Part shown: positions 9,109 to 18,707 of the stretch, piece after piece
Layout of the letters: each line of letters starts with the position of its first letter
Position numbering within the stretch: the first letter of the stretch is position 1
Source: Streptomyces sp. I6
Lineage (GTDB): Bacteria; Actinomycetota; Actinomycetes; Streptomycetales; Streptomycetaceae
Reading direction: 5' to 3'
Length of the DNA stretch: 64,000 bases
Assembly: GCA_003725745.1 (NCBI GenBank)
Contig: RHDP01000001.1
Location: 5,869,501-5,933,500 of the forward strand
The notes under the pieces: generated by a model
The model's input: only the letters and a program-made list of their open reading frames with translations
Databases searched by the model: none
What the model was told of the DNA's origin: nothing
Translations under genes and position numbers: made by a program

Positions 9109-9622
9109 GATTCTTGACGAGGTGTCAGTGCCGGTGCCTGTGCGCGGCGGCCGGAGACGCTGGCTGACCGGGCGTCAGGCCGGAGACGCGGCGCGCCTGC
9201 TGCCGGTACGCCCGCCGCGACACGCCGCCGGTGCCACCGCACCCTGGCCGGAACACCCGCCGCGACACGCCGCCGGGGCCGATTCGCCGGTGGTCGCGGC
9301 GGGCGAGTTGGCGGCGGCGTATGGACGGGTGGGCGGGGCGCCCGGACGCCGGGGCGCGCGGGACGCGGGGGTGCGCGGGGACGGGGGGACCGCGGACACG
9401 GCTCAGCGGCCGAACGCCTGATGCGCCCTCCTCGCCGGGGAGCGACGGGCGCACGGACCCGTCGCGCGTCGAGGTGGTCTCCGCCCCCTCCGGGCACGGC
9501 ATGTCCGACAGTGCGCCGGTCCCGCACCCTGGCGGTTCCCCGCGCCCCCGGTACACCGTGGGGGCCTGCGGCCCCGCTCACCCGGCGGCCCCGCCCTCCG
9601 CTGCCCCGCGAACGGAGAAGAC
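9109..9622. other. Intergenic region without a supported gene
   Basis: Long open frames here have Arg/Pro/Ala-rich shadow composition only. A repeated phrase (CGCCGCGACACGCCGCCGG at about 9216 and 9261) occurs twice with a 45-bp period. The promoter of the plus-strand hydrolase at 9623 should lie near the right end. Confidence 0.4.
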
Positions 9623-10393
9623 GTGACACCCTTCGTGCTCCCGCACACGCTCCTCGGCGACGGCCCGCACCGGGTCGTCGCCGTCCACGGCTGGCTCGCC
9701 GACCGCGACGCCTTCGCCCCCGTGCGCCCCGACCTCGACCTGGAGGCGTTCACCTACGCGTTCGTCGATCTGCGCGGCTACGGCGAGGCCATGGGAACAC
9801 CGGGCAGCCACACCACCGGCGAGGGCGCCGCCGACGTCCTCTCCCTCGCGGGCCGCCTCGGCTGGGACCGCTTCTCGGTCGTCGGGCACTCCATGGGCGG
9901 AGCCGTGGCGCAGCGCGTCGCCGCCCTGGCGGCGGACCGGGTGCGGCGGATCGTCGGCATCTCCCCGGTTCCGGCCAACGGGCTGCCGATGCCGCCGGAG
10001 CAGTGGGGCCTCTTCGCCGACGCCGCAGAACAGCCGGAGAGCCGCCGCGTCATCATCGACCTCACCACCGGCTCGGTACGGCCCGCCGCCTGGCTGGACC
10101 GCATGGTCCGCAGATCCCTGGAGCGCAGCGACCCCAAGGCGTTCCGCACCTGGCTGGACTCATGGGCCGCCGAGGACTTCCACACCGAGGTCGACGGATC
10201 GGCCGTCCCCGCGCTCGCCGTCACCGGCGCGCTCGACCCGGCCGTCACCGCCGGGCTACTGCGGGACACCTGGATGCGCTCGTACCCGCACGGCGAACTC
10301 GCCGAACTGGCCCACGCCGGCCACTACGCCATGGACGAGACCCCGCTCCAGCTCATCCGCATCGTCGAGGACTTCCTCCGGGCGGACGCATGA
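9623..10393 (+). CDS. Alpha/beta hydrolase
   Basis: A 256-residue alpha/beta hydrolase starting at the GTG at 9623 behind GGAGAAG. It has HGW near residue 22 (oxyanion region), the nucleophile Ser90 in GHSMGG, a candidate acid in VTGALDP, and the catalytic His in HAGHYAMDE near the C-terminus. The architecture is that of a small soluble esterase or C-C bond hydrolase. The sequence alone does not give the substrate. It is convergent with the gene at 10659. Confidence 0.88.
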   Translation: MTPFVLPHTLLGDGPHRVVAVHGWLADRDAFAPVRPDLDLEAFTYAFVDLRGYGEAMGTPGSHTTGEGAADVLSLAGRLGWDRFSVVGHSMGGAVAQRVAALAADRVRRIVGISPVPANGLPMPPEQWGLFADAAEQPESRRVIIDLTTGSVRPAAWLDRMVRRSLERSDPKAFRTWLDSWAAEDFHTEVDGSAVPALAVTGALDPAVTAGLLRDTWMRSYPHGELAELAHAGHYAMDETPLQLIRIVEDFLRADA

Positions 10394-10640
10394 GCCCGGG
10401 GCCCGGCCCGGCGCCGTCCGCGTCCCCGGCGTCCCCGGTGTCCTCGGCGCCCCGGCATCCTCGACCCGCGTCCGTACGCGCCCGGGGCGCCGTCGGGAAG
10501 AGGGAGAGGCGAGGCCGCAGCGGGTCACGTCGGCGCCGGGGCGCCCGCGGGTCCCGTACGCGCCGGCCACCGGGCCGCAGTCCCGACGCGTCCCGCCGCC
10601 CCGGCCCGGCCGTCCGCCCTCGCCCCCGCCCCCGCCCTCG

Positions 10641-10652
10641 CCCCCGCGGGGG
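10641..10652. terminator. GC-rich palindrome between convergent genes
   Basis: CCCCCGCGGGGG is a perfect 12-base palindrome in the gap between the convergent genes ending at 10393 and 10659. It is close to the second stop and has no T run, as usual for Streptomyces terminators. Confidence 0.35.
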
Positions 10653-10658
10653 TGTGCG

Positions 10659-11402
10659 TCACGGCGCCGGTGCCGGGTCCGGCTCGCCGGCCGGGACCGG
10701 CGTCTGCGCGGCGCGGGTCACGTCGGCGACCAGTTCGACGACATCGGGCCCGTACGCCTGGGTGTTGACGACCTTCAGCAGCAGGACGAAGGAGTCCGAG
10801 CCGTGCTTGCGGGCGAGCCTCTCGTGATGGCGGGCCAGATAGCGGGTCGCCGCCTGGTTGGTGATGGCGCGCTGGCCGCAGAAGAGGAAGACCGGCCGGC
10901 CGCCCTCGCCCGCGGTGAGCCGGGCCAGGAGCACGTACTCGGTGCTGCCCGCCTCCAGCCGGTAGTGCTCGGTACCGATCCGGAAAGCGGCGCGTTCCGG
11001 GCCCGTCGCCGGTTCCGTGTCGATCCTCACCCCCGGCAGCAGACTGCCCACGTGAGCCGCCGTGCGGCGATTGGAGAAGGGCCCTCCGACGCAGAACTCG
11101 GTGCGCTCGCCGAAGCCGAGCTGGGCGATGTCGTGCCGGAGTATCTGCGCCCGCGCCCCGCAGTCCTTGATCAGCGCGGAGAGCTCCAGCAGCGCGAACA
11201 CGTCGAAGCGGTGCACGGCCCCGTCGGCGTCGGAGTCGCGGTTGACCACGAGCAGGCACTCGGAGTTCCCGGGGAGCCCGAAGAAGGCCTGCTTCCGGCG
11301 CAGCTTGCGCCGCCACAGGTGGGTCCGGAAGGCCCAGCCGAGGCAGGCGCTGACGCCGGCGGCCACCACACCGAGCACGATGTTGCGCAGGTCTTCGCTC
11401 AT
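10659..11402 (-). CDS. Membrane-anchored protein of unknown function
   Basis: A 247-residue protein. Residues 6-26 form one hydrophobic segment (IVLGVVAAGVSACLGWAF) followed by a strongly basic stop-transfer stretch (WRRKLRRKQ), so it is a type of single-pass membrane protein with a cytoplasmic C-terminal domain. That domain has an alternating hydrophobic pattern resembling a Rossmann-like fold: SECLLVVNRDS, FDVFALLELSALIKDCG, FCVGGPFSNRRTAAHVG, then EYVLLARL and PVFLFCGQRAITN. The GGPFSN motif and the second FLFCGQ strand suggest nucleotide or small-ligand binding. The Pro/Ala-rich tail is probably disordered. I do not recognise the family; the function is unknown. Confidence 0.75.
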   Translation of the reverse strand: MSEDLRNIVLGVVAAGVSACLGWAFRTHLWRRKLRRKQAFFGLPGNSECLLVVNRDSDADGAVHRFDVFALLELSALIKDCGARAQILRHDIAQLGFGERTEFCVGGPFSNRRTAAHVGSLLPGVRIDTEPATGPERAAFRIGTEHYRLEAGSTEYVLLARLTAGEGGRPVFLFCGQRAITNQAATRYLARHHERLARKHGSDSFVLLLKVVNTQAYGPDVVELVADVTRAAQTPVPAGEPDPAPAP

Positions 11403-11487
11403 GGGCGCGCATGCTAGCGGCCGGGGCGGAACAATGGTCGATGTCGTTCCGATCCGGTCTCGACGGGGCCCTGAACCGGCCCCTGTG

Positions 11488-11558
11488 CCGTCGTGAGGCC
11501 GTCGTGAGGCCGTCGAGAGTCGGTCCCGAGGCGGTCCCGAGGCGGTCCCGAGGCGGTC
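11488..11558. repeat. 11-bp tandem repeats upstream of ggt
   Basis: CCGTCGTGAGG occurs twice and CGGTCCCGAGG three times in a row (11521-11553), all with an 11-bp period, followed by a partial copy. The array lies 60-130 bases upstream of the gamma-glutamyltransferase start. Confidence 0.6.
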
Positions 11559-11617
11559 CTGACGGCCGGTGGGCGGCGGCGTTACGCTGCGCGGACGTCC
11601 GCCGGATGGAGGTACGC

Positions 11618-13437
11618 ATGGGTCGCAGAGTCGCCCGTCACGCTCCGCTCACCGTGGTCTTCACCGCCCTGCTGGCCGTGCTGACGGCCGGGGCCGCCGC
11701 GCCGCCGACGCAGGCGCCCGACCCGGCGGCCCCACCGGTGAAGGAGCCCGTGGCCACCGGGTACGGCGGAGCCGTCGCGAGCGTCGACGCCGACGCCTCG
11801 GCGGCGGGCATCGAGGTGCTGAGGCGCGGCGGCAACGCCGTGGACGCGGCGGTCGCCACCGCAGCGGCGCTCGGGGTCACCGAGCCGTACTCCGCGGGCA
11901 TCGGCGGTGGCGGCTACTTCGTCTACTACGACGCGGGCAAGCGCAGGGTCCACACCATCGACGGGCGCGAGACCGCTCCGCGCTCGGCCGACGCCGCCCT
12001 GTTCCAGGAGAACGGCAAGCCCATCCCGTTCGCGGAGGGCGTCACCAGTGGTCTGGGCGTCGGCACCCCCGGCACCGCCGCGACCTGGGACGCGGCGCTC
12101 GCCGCCTGGGGCAGCCGCCCGCTGGCTCAGTTGCTCAAGCCAGCGGAGCGGCTGGCGAGGCACGGCTTCACCGTCGACGAGACCTTCCGCAGCCAGACCC
12201 GGGCGAACGAGGCCCGGTTCCGGGACTTCCCGGCCAGCGCCGAGCTGTTCCTGCCGGGCGGCCGGCTGCCGGAACCCGGATCGGTCTTCAAGAACCCCGA
12301 TCTCGCCCGCACCTACGCGGAGATCGGCCGCAAGGGCACCCGGGTGATGTACAGGGGCGCCGTCGCCCGCGACATCGTCGACACCGTGCGGGCCCCGGAG
12401 GTGCGCGAGGGCGCCACCCGCGTCGTTCGGCCCGGCGACCTGACGCTCCGTGACCTCGCCACCTACGAGACGGTCCGCAGGCAGCCGACGAGGGTGCCGT
12501 ACCGGGGCCTCGACGTCTACGGCATGGCCCCGTCCTCGTCCGGCGGCACCAGCGTCGGCGAGGCGCTGAACATCCTGGAGGGGACCGACCCCGCCGGGCT
12601 GTCCGAGGCGAAGTACCTGCACCGCTTCATCGAGGCGAGCCGCATCACCTTCGCCGACCGGGGACGCTGGGTCGGCGACCCGGCCTTCGAGGACGTGCCG
12701 GTACGGGAACTGCTCTCCCAGCGGTACGCGGACAGCCGGGCCTGCCTCATCCGCGACGACGCCGTCCTCACCAGCCCCCTCCCGCCCGGCGACCCCCGCG
12801 CCCCCGGCCGTGCGCGTCCGCGGGCCGGGCCGCGCCGACGACGTACGAGGGCGAGAACACCACCCACCTCACCGTCGCCGACCGGTGGGGCAACGTCGTC
12901 GCCTACACCCTGACGATCGAGTCGACCGGCGGCAGCGGCATCACGGTGCCCGGCCGGGGCTTCCTCCTGAACAACGAGCTGACGGACTTCTCCTTCGCCC
13001 CCGCCGACCCGGCCGTACACGACCCGAACCTCCCCGGCCCCGGCAAGCGGCCGCGTTCCTCGATGTCCCCGACGATCGTCCTGGACGACCGGGCCCGGCC
13101 CGTGCTGGCACTCGGCTCCCCCGGCGGCGCGACGATCATCACCACCGTCCTGCAGACGCTCACCGGCGTCGTCGACCGCGGCCTGCCCCTGGTCGACGCG
13201 ATCGCCGCCCCGCGAGCCAGCCAGCGCAACCAGACCACCACCGAACTCGAGCCGGAGCTGTGGAACAGCCCGCTGAGGGCGGAGCTGGAAGCCGTCGGCC
13301 ACGCCTTCCGCCAGAACCCGGAGATCGGCGCGGCGACCGGGGTGCACCGCCTGCCGGACGGCCGCTGGGTGGCCGCGGCGGAGACGGTGCGGCGCGGCGG
13401 CGGCTCGGCGATGGTGGTGCGCCCCGCGGGCCCGTAG
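11618..13437 (+). pseudogene. ggt: Gamma-glutamyltransferase, frame broken once
   Basis: Start ATG at 11618 follows GGATGGAGG. A signal peptide leads into the conserved GGT body: GYGGAVASVDADASAAG, RRGGNAVDAAVATAAALGVTEPYS, GIGGGGYFVYYD, TIDGRETAP and SSSGGTSVGEALNILE. After the break the small subunit begins TYEGENTTHLTVADRWGN, where the threonine pair holds the nucleophile and autocleavage site, followed by LLNNELTDFS and SMSPTIVLDD with LGSPGGATIITTVLQ. The frames meet at the C run 12801-12805; one extra C restores continuity (PRPCASAGRAAPTTYEG). Full length would be about 606 residues. The enzyme hydrolyses glutathione and other gamma-glutamyl compounds outside the membrane after self-cleavage into two subunits. 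Confidence 0.93.
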
Positions 13438-13655
13438 CGCGGGCTTGCGGTATGGACCCGTGGCGGGGGCTTGCCGTGCGGGCCCGTGGTGCGGAGGGCG
13501 CGGAGGCGCGGAGCGGGCACGTGGCGCAGGCCCGTGCCACGGCGGCTCGCGGCTAACGGCCGCAGCGGGCCACCGGGTTCACCCTCACGGGCGGCCCCGG
13601 TGGCGCTCCGCCGCCCTCCCGCTGCTTGCTGGAGGGGACAGAAAGCGAGCAGCCC

Positions 13656-14294
13656 ATGGAACCGAACAGGGAGCGACTGCGCACCCCCCGCGCCGCGGGA
13701 CTGGCCGGGATCGTGTTCGCGGTGCTGCTGGCCGCCGCGATCGTGCTGATGCGGCTGGCGATTCCCGAGGGTGCCACCGATCTCGGCGGCGACACCCTCA
13801 GCCCCGACCGGCGGCGCGCGGTGCGCGCGGCACTGGAGCTGGTCCCGTTCGCCGGGATCTTCTTCCTGTGGTTCATGGGCGCCCTGCGGGCCCAGGTGGG
13901 GGAGCGGGAGGACAAGCTCGTCGCGACGGTGTTCCTCGGCAGCGGCCTGGTGTTCGTGGCCACCATCTTCGGGGCCGCGTCGGCGGCGGGCAGCATCCTC
14001 GCCGACCAGCAGCCCTCGGAGTTCGGCCGCAACTTCGCGTACACGCTGCTGACCACGTACGCGATGCGGATGGCGGCGGTCTTCATCTTCGCGACCTCGA
14101 CCATCGGCCACCGGCTCGGCGTGATCCCCCGGCCGCTCACCATCGTCGGCTACGCGGCAGGCCTGGTGCTGCTGTTCGCGGGCCCCAGCTTCCCGTGGTC
14201 GGAACTGGTCTTCCCGGCCTGGTCCGCGATGATCGGCGCCCATCTGCTCAGGGTCCGGATGAGGTCCCGGCCGCAGCCGGCCGACGTGCTGTGA
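13656..14294 (+). CDS. Four-helix membrane protein of unknown function
   Basis: A 212-residue integral membrane protein. Hydrophobic segments lie at about residues 14-34, 62-77, 91-111, 131-150 and 160-180, each rich in Ala/Phe/Val. Conserved-looking features are LELVPFAGIFFLWFMGALRAQVG and TTYAMRMAAVFIFATSTIGHRLG. I know similar proteins in actinobacteria only as hypothetical membrane proteins. The ATG at 13656 is preferred; a TTG at 13626 would sit before the GGAGGGG motif and is possible. It follows the ggt gene by about 220 bases. Confidence 0.75.
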   Translation: MEPNRERLRTPRAAGLAGIVFAVLLAAAIVLMRLAIPEGATDLGGDTLSPDRRRAVRAALELVPFAGIFFLWFMGALRAQVGEREDKLVATVFLGSGLVFVATIFGAASAAGSILADQQPSEFGRNFAYTLLTTYAMRMAAVFIFATSTIGHRLGVIPRPLTIVGYAAGLVLLFAGPSFPWSELVFPAWSAMIGAHLLRVRMRSRPQPADVL

Positions 14295-14792
14295 AACGCC
14301 GCAGCCGGCCGACGCCGTGAACCGCCGCGGCGGACGGTCCGTGGTCCGGGCCGCCCGCCGCGGCGTCCCGGGCCGTCCGCAGGCGGTGCCGGCGGCGACC
14401 GGCCGGGGCCCGTCGCCGAGTGTCCCGGCGGCGCGCCGCCGGGACCCGGCTGTGCCGCTCTGCGCACCGGCTGTGGGTGGCCGTGGGCGGCCGTGAGCGG
14501 GCGGATCCCGCCCGGCCCGGTCCGCCGTCTCCGTCCCGTCCTGGTGCTCATGGTCCTGCCCGTCGGCGGTTTCGCCGGTGGCGTCCCTGTCTGCCGGATC
14601 TCCCGCGGGGCTGCGGGTCCCTGTCTGCGGGACCTCCCGCGGTGTTCAGGTCCCGCCTGGCGGCCGCCTCGTGCGGCCGGTTCCCGGCCTCGTCCGCTCA
14701 CTCCTTTGGCCCGCCCCGGCGAGCGGGACGGCCCCGGCGCCCGCATGCTGGTTCAGGGGGAGTCACGAGGCAACGGGAAGGGCTGATCCGTC
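14295..14792. other. Intergenic region upstream of the P450 operon
   Basis: About 500 bases without a supportable gene. Composition is GC-rich with shadow frames only. The promoter of the ferredoxin-reductase-P450 operon should lie in the last part; a GGGAAGGG ribosome-binding site is at 14775-14782. Confidence 0.4.
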
Positions 14793-15023
14793 GTGAGAGT
14801 TGTCGTCGATCTCAACCGGTGCCAGGGGTACGCGCAGTGCGCCTTCCTCGCCCCGGACGTCTTCGAAATGCACGGCGAGGAAGCGCTGCTGTACAAGCCC
14901 CGGCCCGACGAGGCGTTCCGTGAGGACGTGGCCCGTGCCGTGGCCGCGTGTCCCGTACAGGCCATCCTCGTGGACCGGTCCGACGAGGCCGTGACCGCCG
15001 GGGAGGCCTCCGATGCCCGCTGA
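14793..15023 (+). CDS. [3Fe-4S] ferredoxin of a P450 system
   Basis: A 76-residue ferredoxin from a GTG start with a GGGAAGGG ribosome-binding site 10 bases upstream. It has the three cysteines of P450-type ferredoxins, in CQGYAQC (Cys10 and Cys16) and the CPVQAIL motif near residue 52; the position that would carry the fourth ligand of a 4Fe-4S cluster is not cysteine, so a 3Fe-4S cluster is expected. It passes electrons from the reductase encoded next to the P450 encoded after that. Its last 11 bases overlap the reductase gene, so translation is probably coupled. Confidence 0.92.
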   Translation: MRVVVDLNRCQGYAQCAFLAPDVFEMHGEEALLYKPRPDEAFREDVARAVAACPVQAILVDRSDEAVTAGEASDAR

Positions 15024-16406
15024 CGGACACCTCGAACGGCTCAAGCGCGAAGGGCGCATCGTCGTCGTCGGCGCCTCCCTGGCCGGTCTCAGGGCCGCGG
15101 AGACCCTGCGGCTGGAGGGCTTCGCCGGCACGCTCACGATGATCGGTGACGAGCCCTACGAACCGTACGACCGGCCCCCGCTCTCCAAGGGGGTCCTGCT
15201 CGGCAGGACCACTCCGGACCACACCGCCCTGCCCCGGCGCGCGGCCCTGGAGGCCGACTGGCGGCTCGGCACGGCCGCCGCCGGGCTCGACATGGCCGCC
15301 AAACGCGTCCGGCTGGCCGACGGCGAGGAGGTCGAGTACGACCGGCTGCTGATCACCACCGGCGTCCGCGCCCGGCCGTGGCCGCACGAGGGCGAGGCCG
15401 CGCTCGACGGGGTCTTCGTCCTGCGGACCCGTGACGACGCGACCGCGCTGCAGAAGCGCCTCGCGGACGGGCCCCGCCGGGTGCTCGTCATCGGCGCCGG
15501 CTTCACCGGCTCGGAGATCGCCTCCGCCTGCCGCGAACGGGACATCCCCGTGACGGTCGCGGAACGCGGAGCCGCGCCCCTCGTCGGCGCGCTCGGTGGG
15601 GTCGTCGGCGCGGTGGCCGCCGAGCTCCAGCGCGAGCACGGGGTGGATCTGCGCACGGGAGTCATGGTGACCGGGCTCGAGGGGGACTCGGCCGGACGGG
15701 TGCGGGCCGCCCATCTCTCCGACGGGTCCTCCGTCGAGGCCGACATCGTGGTCGTCGCGCTCGGCGCGACGCGCAACACCGAGTGGCTCGCCGGATCGGG
15801 GCTGGGGGCCGGCCCCCGGGGCATCGCCTGCGACGCCGGCTGCCGGGCCTTCGACATCCGGGGCATCGTCACCGACGACGTCTTCGTCGCCGGTGACGTG
15901 GCGCGGTCGCCGCATCCGCTCTTCGGGTACCAGTTCCTGTCGCTGGAGCACTGGGGCAACGCTGTCAGCCAGGCCGAGACCGCCGCGCACAACATGCTCT
16001 GCGAGAGCGTCGACCGCCGCCCCCACATGTGGGTCCCGGCCTTCTGGTCCTCGCAGTTCGGCGTCAACATCAAGTCGGTGGGCGTGCCGTCCATGGGCAC
16101 GGAACTCCTGGTCTCCCAGGGCTCGCTCGCCGAACGGCGGTTCGCGGGGTGTACGGGTACCAGGACCGCGTCATCGGCGCCGTCACCTTCGACCAGGCGC
16201 GCTGGCTGCCGTTCTACGAGCATCTCATCGAGACGACGGCGCCGTTCCCGCCGACGTTCCCGACGGTGGACCGCCGGCCGGAGGGAGCGCGGCCCGTACC
16301 GGCCGACTTCCCCGACCCGTCGCTGCCCACGCACGGACCCACCGTCACCCTCAGCGGCTACTCGCCGGCCGACCGGCGGATGACCTTCACCCCCGGCCGG
16401 CACTGA
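15013..16406 (+). pseudogene. FAD-dependent ferredoxin reductase, frame broken once
   Basis: A pyridine nucleotide-disulfide oxidoreductase of the ferredoxin reductase type. It shows the FAD-binding IVVVGASLAGLRAAETL near residue 16, YDRPPLSKG with the conserved SK, the NAD-binding VLVIGAGFTGSEIASAC near residue 158, and VFVAGDVAR before the C-terminal domain with LEHWGNAVSQAE. The frame breaks at the G run 16146-16149; adding one G gives RRFAGVYGYQDRVIGAVTFDQ and carries on to FTPGRH at 16406. Full length would be about 464 residues, somewhat longer than the roughly 400-420 of the family. It completes the electron chain between NAD(P)H and the ferredoxin. Confidence 0.9.
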
Positions 16407-16434
16407 CGCCGTGAGCGAGCACAAGGAACCCGCC

Positions 16435-17676
16435 ATGACCCAAGGCAGCCTCCTGCGGCAGATCCTCGAGTACGAGAACCGCCACGACCCGTACCCCCTG
16501 TACGCGGAACTCCGGAAGACGCCCGTGCTGAACGAGGACGACGGCGCGTACGTCGTGAGCACCTACGACGAGGTCCTGACCCTTCTGCACGACCCACGGG
16601 TCAGTTCCGACTCCCGCAACATGACCCAGCCCGCGGGCATCGACCTGCAGGACCAGCAGCAGGACGAGGAGACGACGCTGCCGCCCAGCTTCATCCGGCT
16701 CGACCCGCCGGAGCACGACCGGCTGCGCCGCCTGACGAACACCTCCTTCGGGCCGCCCCACGAGCCGCACCGGGTGCACGAGATGCGCGGCGAACTGGGC
16801 GGGATCGTCTCTGACCTGATCGGAGGCATCGGCGGCACGGACCGGATCGACCTGGTCGAGCAGTTCTCGTACCCGTTCCCCGTGACCGTGATCTGCCGTC
16901 TGCTCGGCGTGCCGCGCGAGGACGAGTCGCGCTTCCACGGCTGGGCCGACACCCTCGCGGCCAGCCTGGACCCGATGCCCGGCCAGGACCCGACCGAACG
17001 GGACAGGCGCACCCAGAAGGCCCGCACCGAACTCGGCATGTACCTGGCCGGGCTGATCGAGGAACGGCGCAAGAAGCCGCAGAAGGACATGCTCTCCGAA
17101 CTGGCCACGCTCAAGGGGCCGGACGGTTCGCTGTCCACGATGGAACTGCTCAGCACCGCCGCGCTGCTGCTGGTCGCCGGTCACGAGACCACCGTGAACC
17201 TGATCACCAACGGCATGCTGACGCTGCTGCGCAACCCGCAGGTGCTGGAGCGCCTGCGCACCGACCCGAACCTGTCCGTGCCGCTCGTCGAGGAACTGCT
17301 GCGCTTCGAACCCCCGGTGCAGCTGGTGCCGAACCGCACGACCCTCGCGGACATCGAGATCGCCGGGGTCACCATCCCGAAGGGCGCCTCCCTGTGGCTG
17401 GTGGTGGCCGCGGGCAACCGCGACCCCCTGCGCTTCGAGGATCCCGACCGCTTCGATCCCGACCGCCAGGACAACCGGCACCTGGGCTTCGGCAGCGGCG
17501 TCCACAGCTGCTTCGGCGCGCCCCTCGCCCGGCTGGAGGCCCAGATCGCGCTGAGCGAACTCGCACGCCGGCTGGTCAACCCCCGGTTGCTGGAGGACCC
17601 GCCCGAGTACCGCCAGAACGCGGTGCTGCGCGGTCCCCGTCATCTGCCGGTCGCCTGCGACGACATCCGGCCGTGA
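16435..17676 (+). CDS. Cytochrome P450
   Basis: A 413-residue soluble bacterial P450. The I-helix oxygen-binding motif is LLVAGHETTVNLI, the K-helix ExxR is EELLRF, and the haem loop is LGFGSGVHSCFGAPLARLE with Cys359 as haem ligand. The ATG at 16435 follows AAGGA at a good distance; a GTG at 16411 is an alternative. It is the third gene of a ferredoxin-reductase-P450 operon, which supplies a full redox chain. The substrate is unknown: there is no neighbouring polyketide or peptide assembly gene to suggest one, so a xenobiotic or fatty-acid or terpenoid hydroxylase role is open. Confidence 0.95.
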   Translation: MTQGSLLRQILEYENRHDPYPLYAELRKTPVLNEDDGAYVVSTYDEVLTLLHDPRVSSDSRNMTQPAGIDLQDQQQDEETTLPPSFIRLDPPEHDRLRRLTNTSFGPPHEPHRVHEMRGELGGIVSDLIGGIGGTDRIDLVEQFSYPFPVTVICRLLGVPREDESRFHGWADTLAASLDPMPGQDPTERDRRTQKARTELGMYLAGLIEERRKKPQKDMLSELATLKGPDGSLSTMELLSTAALLLVAGHETTVNLITNGMLTLLRNPQVLERLRTDPNLSVPLVEELLRFEPPVQLVPNRTTLADIEIAGVTIPKGASLWLVVAAGNRDPLRFEDPDRFDPDRQDNRHLGFGSGVHSCFGAPLARLEAQIALSELARRLVNPRLLEDPPEYRQNAVLRGPRHLPVACDDIRP

Positions 17677-17888
17677 GCCCGGGGCGCCGTCCGGCCCTGT
17701 GAGCGGGCTGCCCGGGCCGTGAGCACGGGGCCGCATCGGGTGGTGCGGCCAGGGGCGGCGTGGGACCGCGCCGCGGGCTCGGGCCGGCCTGGGGCGTGGG
17801 CCCGGTTCGGCATCGGGCGGTCCGGACGGTCCGGTTCACGCTGCGGTCCGTTTTCCATGGTGCGGTCTGTTCCATGGTGCGGTCCGGT

Positions 17889-18656
17889 TCACGGCGCGGT
17901 CAGGATGCGCGGGCCCTCGTCGGTGACGGCCACCGTGTGCTCGGCGTGGGCCGCCCGGGAACCGTCAGCCGTGCGCACCGTCCAGCCGTCGCGGTCCGTC
18001 CGGTGGCCGTCGCCGCCGCTCCCGATGAGCATCGGCTCGATCGCCAGCACCATGCCGTGGCGCAGCGGCATGCCGCGCCCGGGGCGGCCCTCGTTCGGGA
18101 CGTCCGGGCCCTCGTGCATCGCACGGCCCACGCCGTGGCCGCCGTAGCCCCTCGGGATGCCGTAGCCGGCGGTCCGGCAGACGCGGCCGATCGCGTGGGC
18201 GATGTCGCCGATGCGACGGCCGACGACGGCCGCGGCGATGCCGGCCTCCAGGGCCGCGTACGCCGTCTCCGTCAGGCGCGCGTCGGCGGGACGGGTCCGG
18301 CCCACCGTGAAGCTGACGGCCGAGTCGCCGACCCAGCCGTCCAGGACCGCGCCGCAGTCCACACTCACGAGGTCGCCGTCGCGCAGCCGGTAGCCGTCCG
18401 GGATGCCGTGCACGATCGCGTCGTTGACGGACACGCAGACGACAGCGGGGAAAGGCGCCGGGGCCCAGGCCGGATGGTAGCCGAGGAACGGCGAGGCCGC
18501 ACCGGCCTCGTGCAGCACGGCCCGGGCGGTCTCGTCCAGGGCGCGCGCCGTGACGCCTACCGCGGCCGTCTCGCGTACGGCGGCGAGGGCACGGGCCACG
18601 ACCCGGCCGGCGGCGCGCATCGCGTCCAGCGAGGCATTGGTCTTGATCTCCACCAT
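17889..18656 (-). CDS. map: Type I methionine aminopeptidase
   Basis: A 255-residue enzyme that removes N-terminal methionine from new proteins in the cytoplasm. The five metal ligands are visible: two Asp in SVDCGAVLDGWVGDSA, His in GYGGHGVGRAMHEGP, Glu in LAIEPM and Glu in AHAEHTVAV. It starts at the ATG at 18656; a TATAGT -10 box at 18664-18669 on the minus strand ends only about 7 bases before it, so the message should be leaderless. Streptomyces have several map genes; this one, paired with an XRE regulator, is likely an accessory copy rather than the essential one beside the ribosomal protein genes. Confidence 0.95.
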   Translation of the reverse strand: MVEIKTNASLDAMRAAGRVVARALAAVRETAAVGVTARALDETARAVLHEAGAASPFLGYHPAWAPAPFPAVVCVSVNDAIVHGIPDGYRLRDGDLVSVDCGAVLDGWVGDSAVSFTVGRTRPADARLTETAYAALEAGIAAAVVGRRIGDIAHAIGRVCRTAGYGIPRGYGGHGVGRAMHEGPDVPNEGRPGRGMPLRHGMVLAIEPMLIGSGGDGHRTDRDGWTVRTADGSRAAHAEHTVAVTDEGPRILTAP

Positions 18657-18663
18657 GCCAATT

Positions 18664-18701
18664 ACTATACCGGTCGCAGCGGCCGGTGCCGGTATTAGAA
18701 T
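18664..18701. promoter_or_regulatory. Divergent leaderless promoters with a dyad
   Basis: On the minus strand TATAGT (18669-18664) serves map; on the plus strand TAGAAT (18696-18701) serves the XRE gene. Each lies about 7 bases from its ATG, so both transcripts would start at the start codon. Between the boxes ATACCGG (18667-18673) and CCGGTAT (18689-18695) form perfect 7-base arms around a 15-base centre. A protein bound there would block both promoters, so the XRE protein is the obvious candidate ligand. Confidence 0.55.
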
Positions 18702-18707
18702 GACGCC

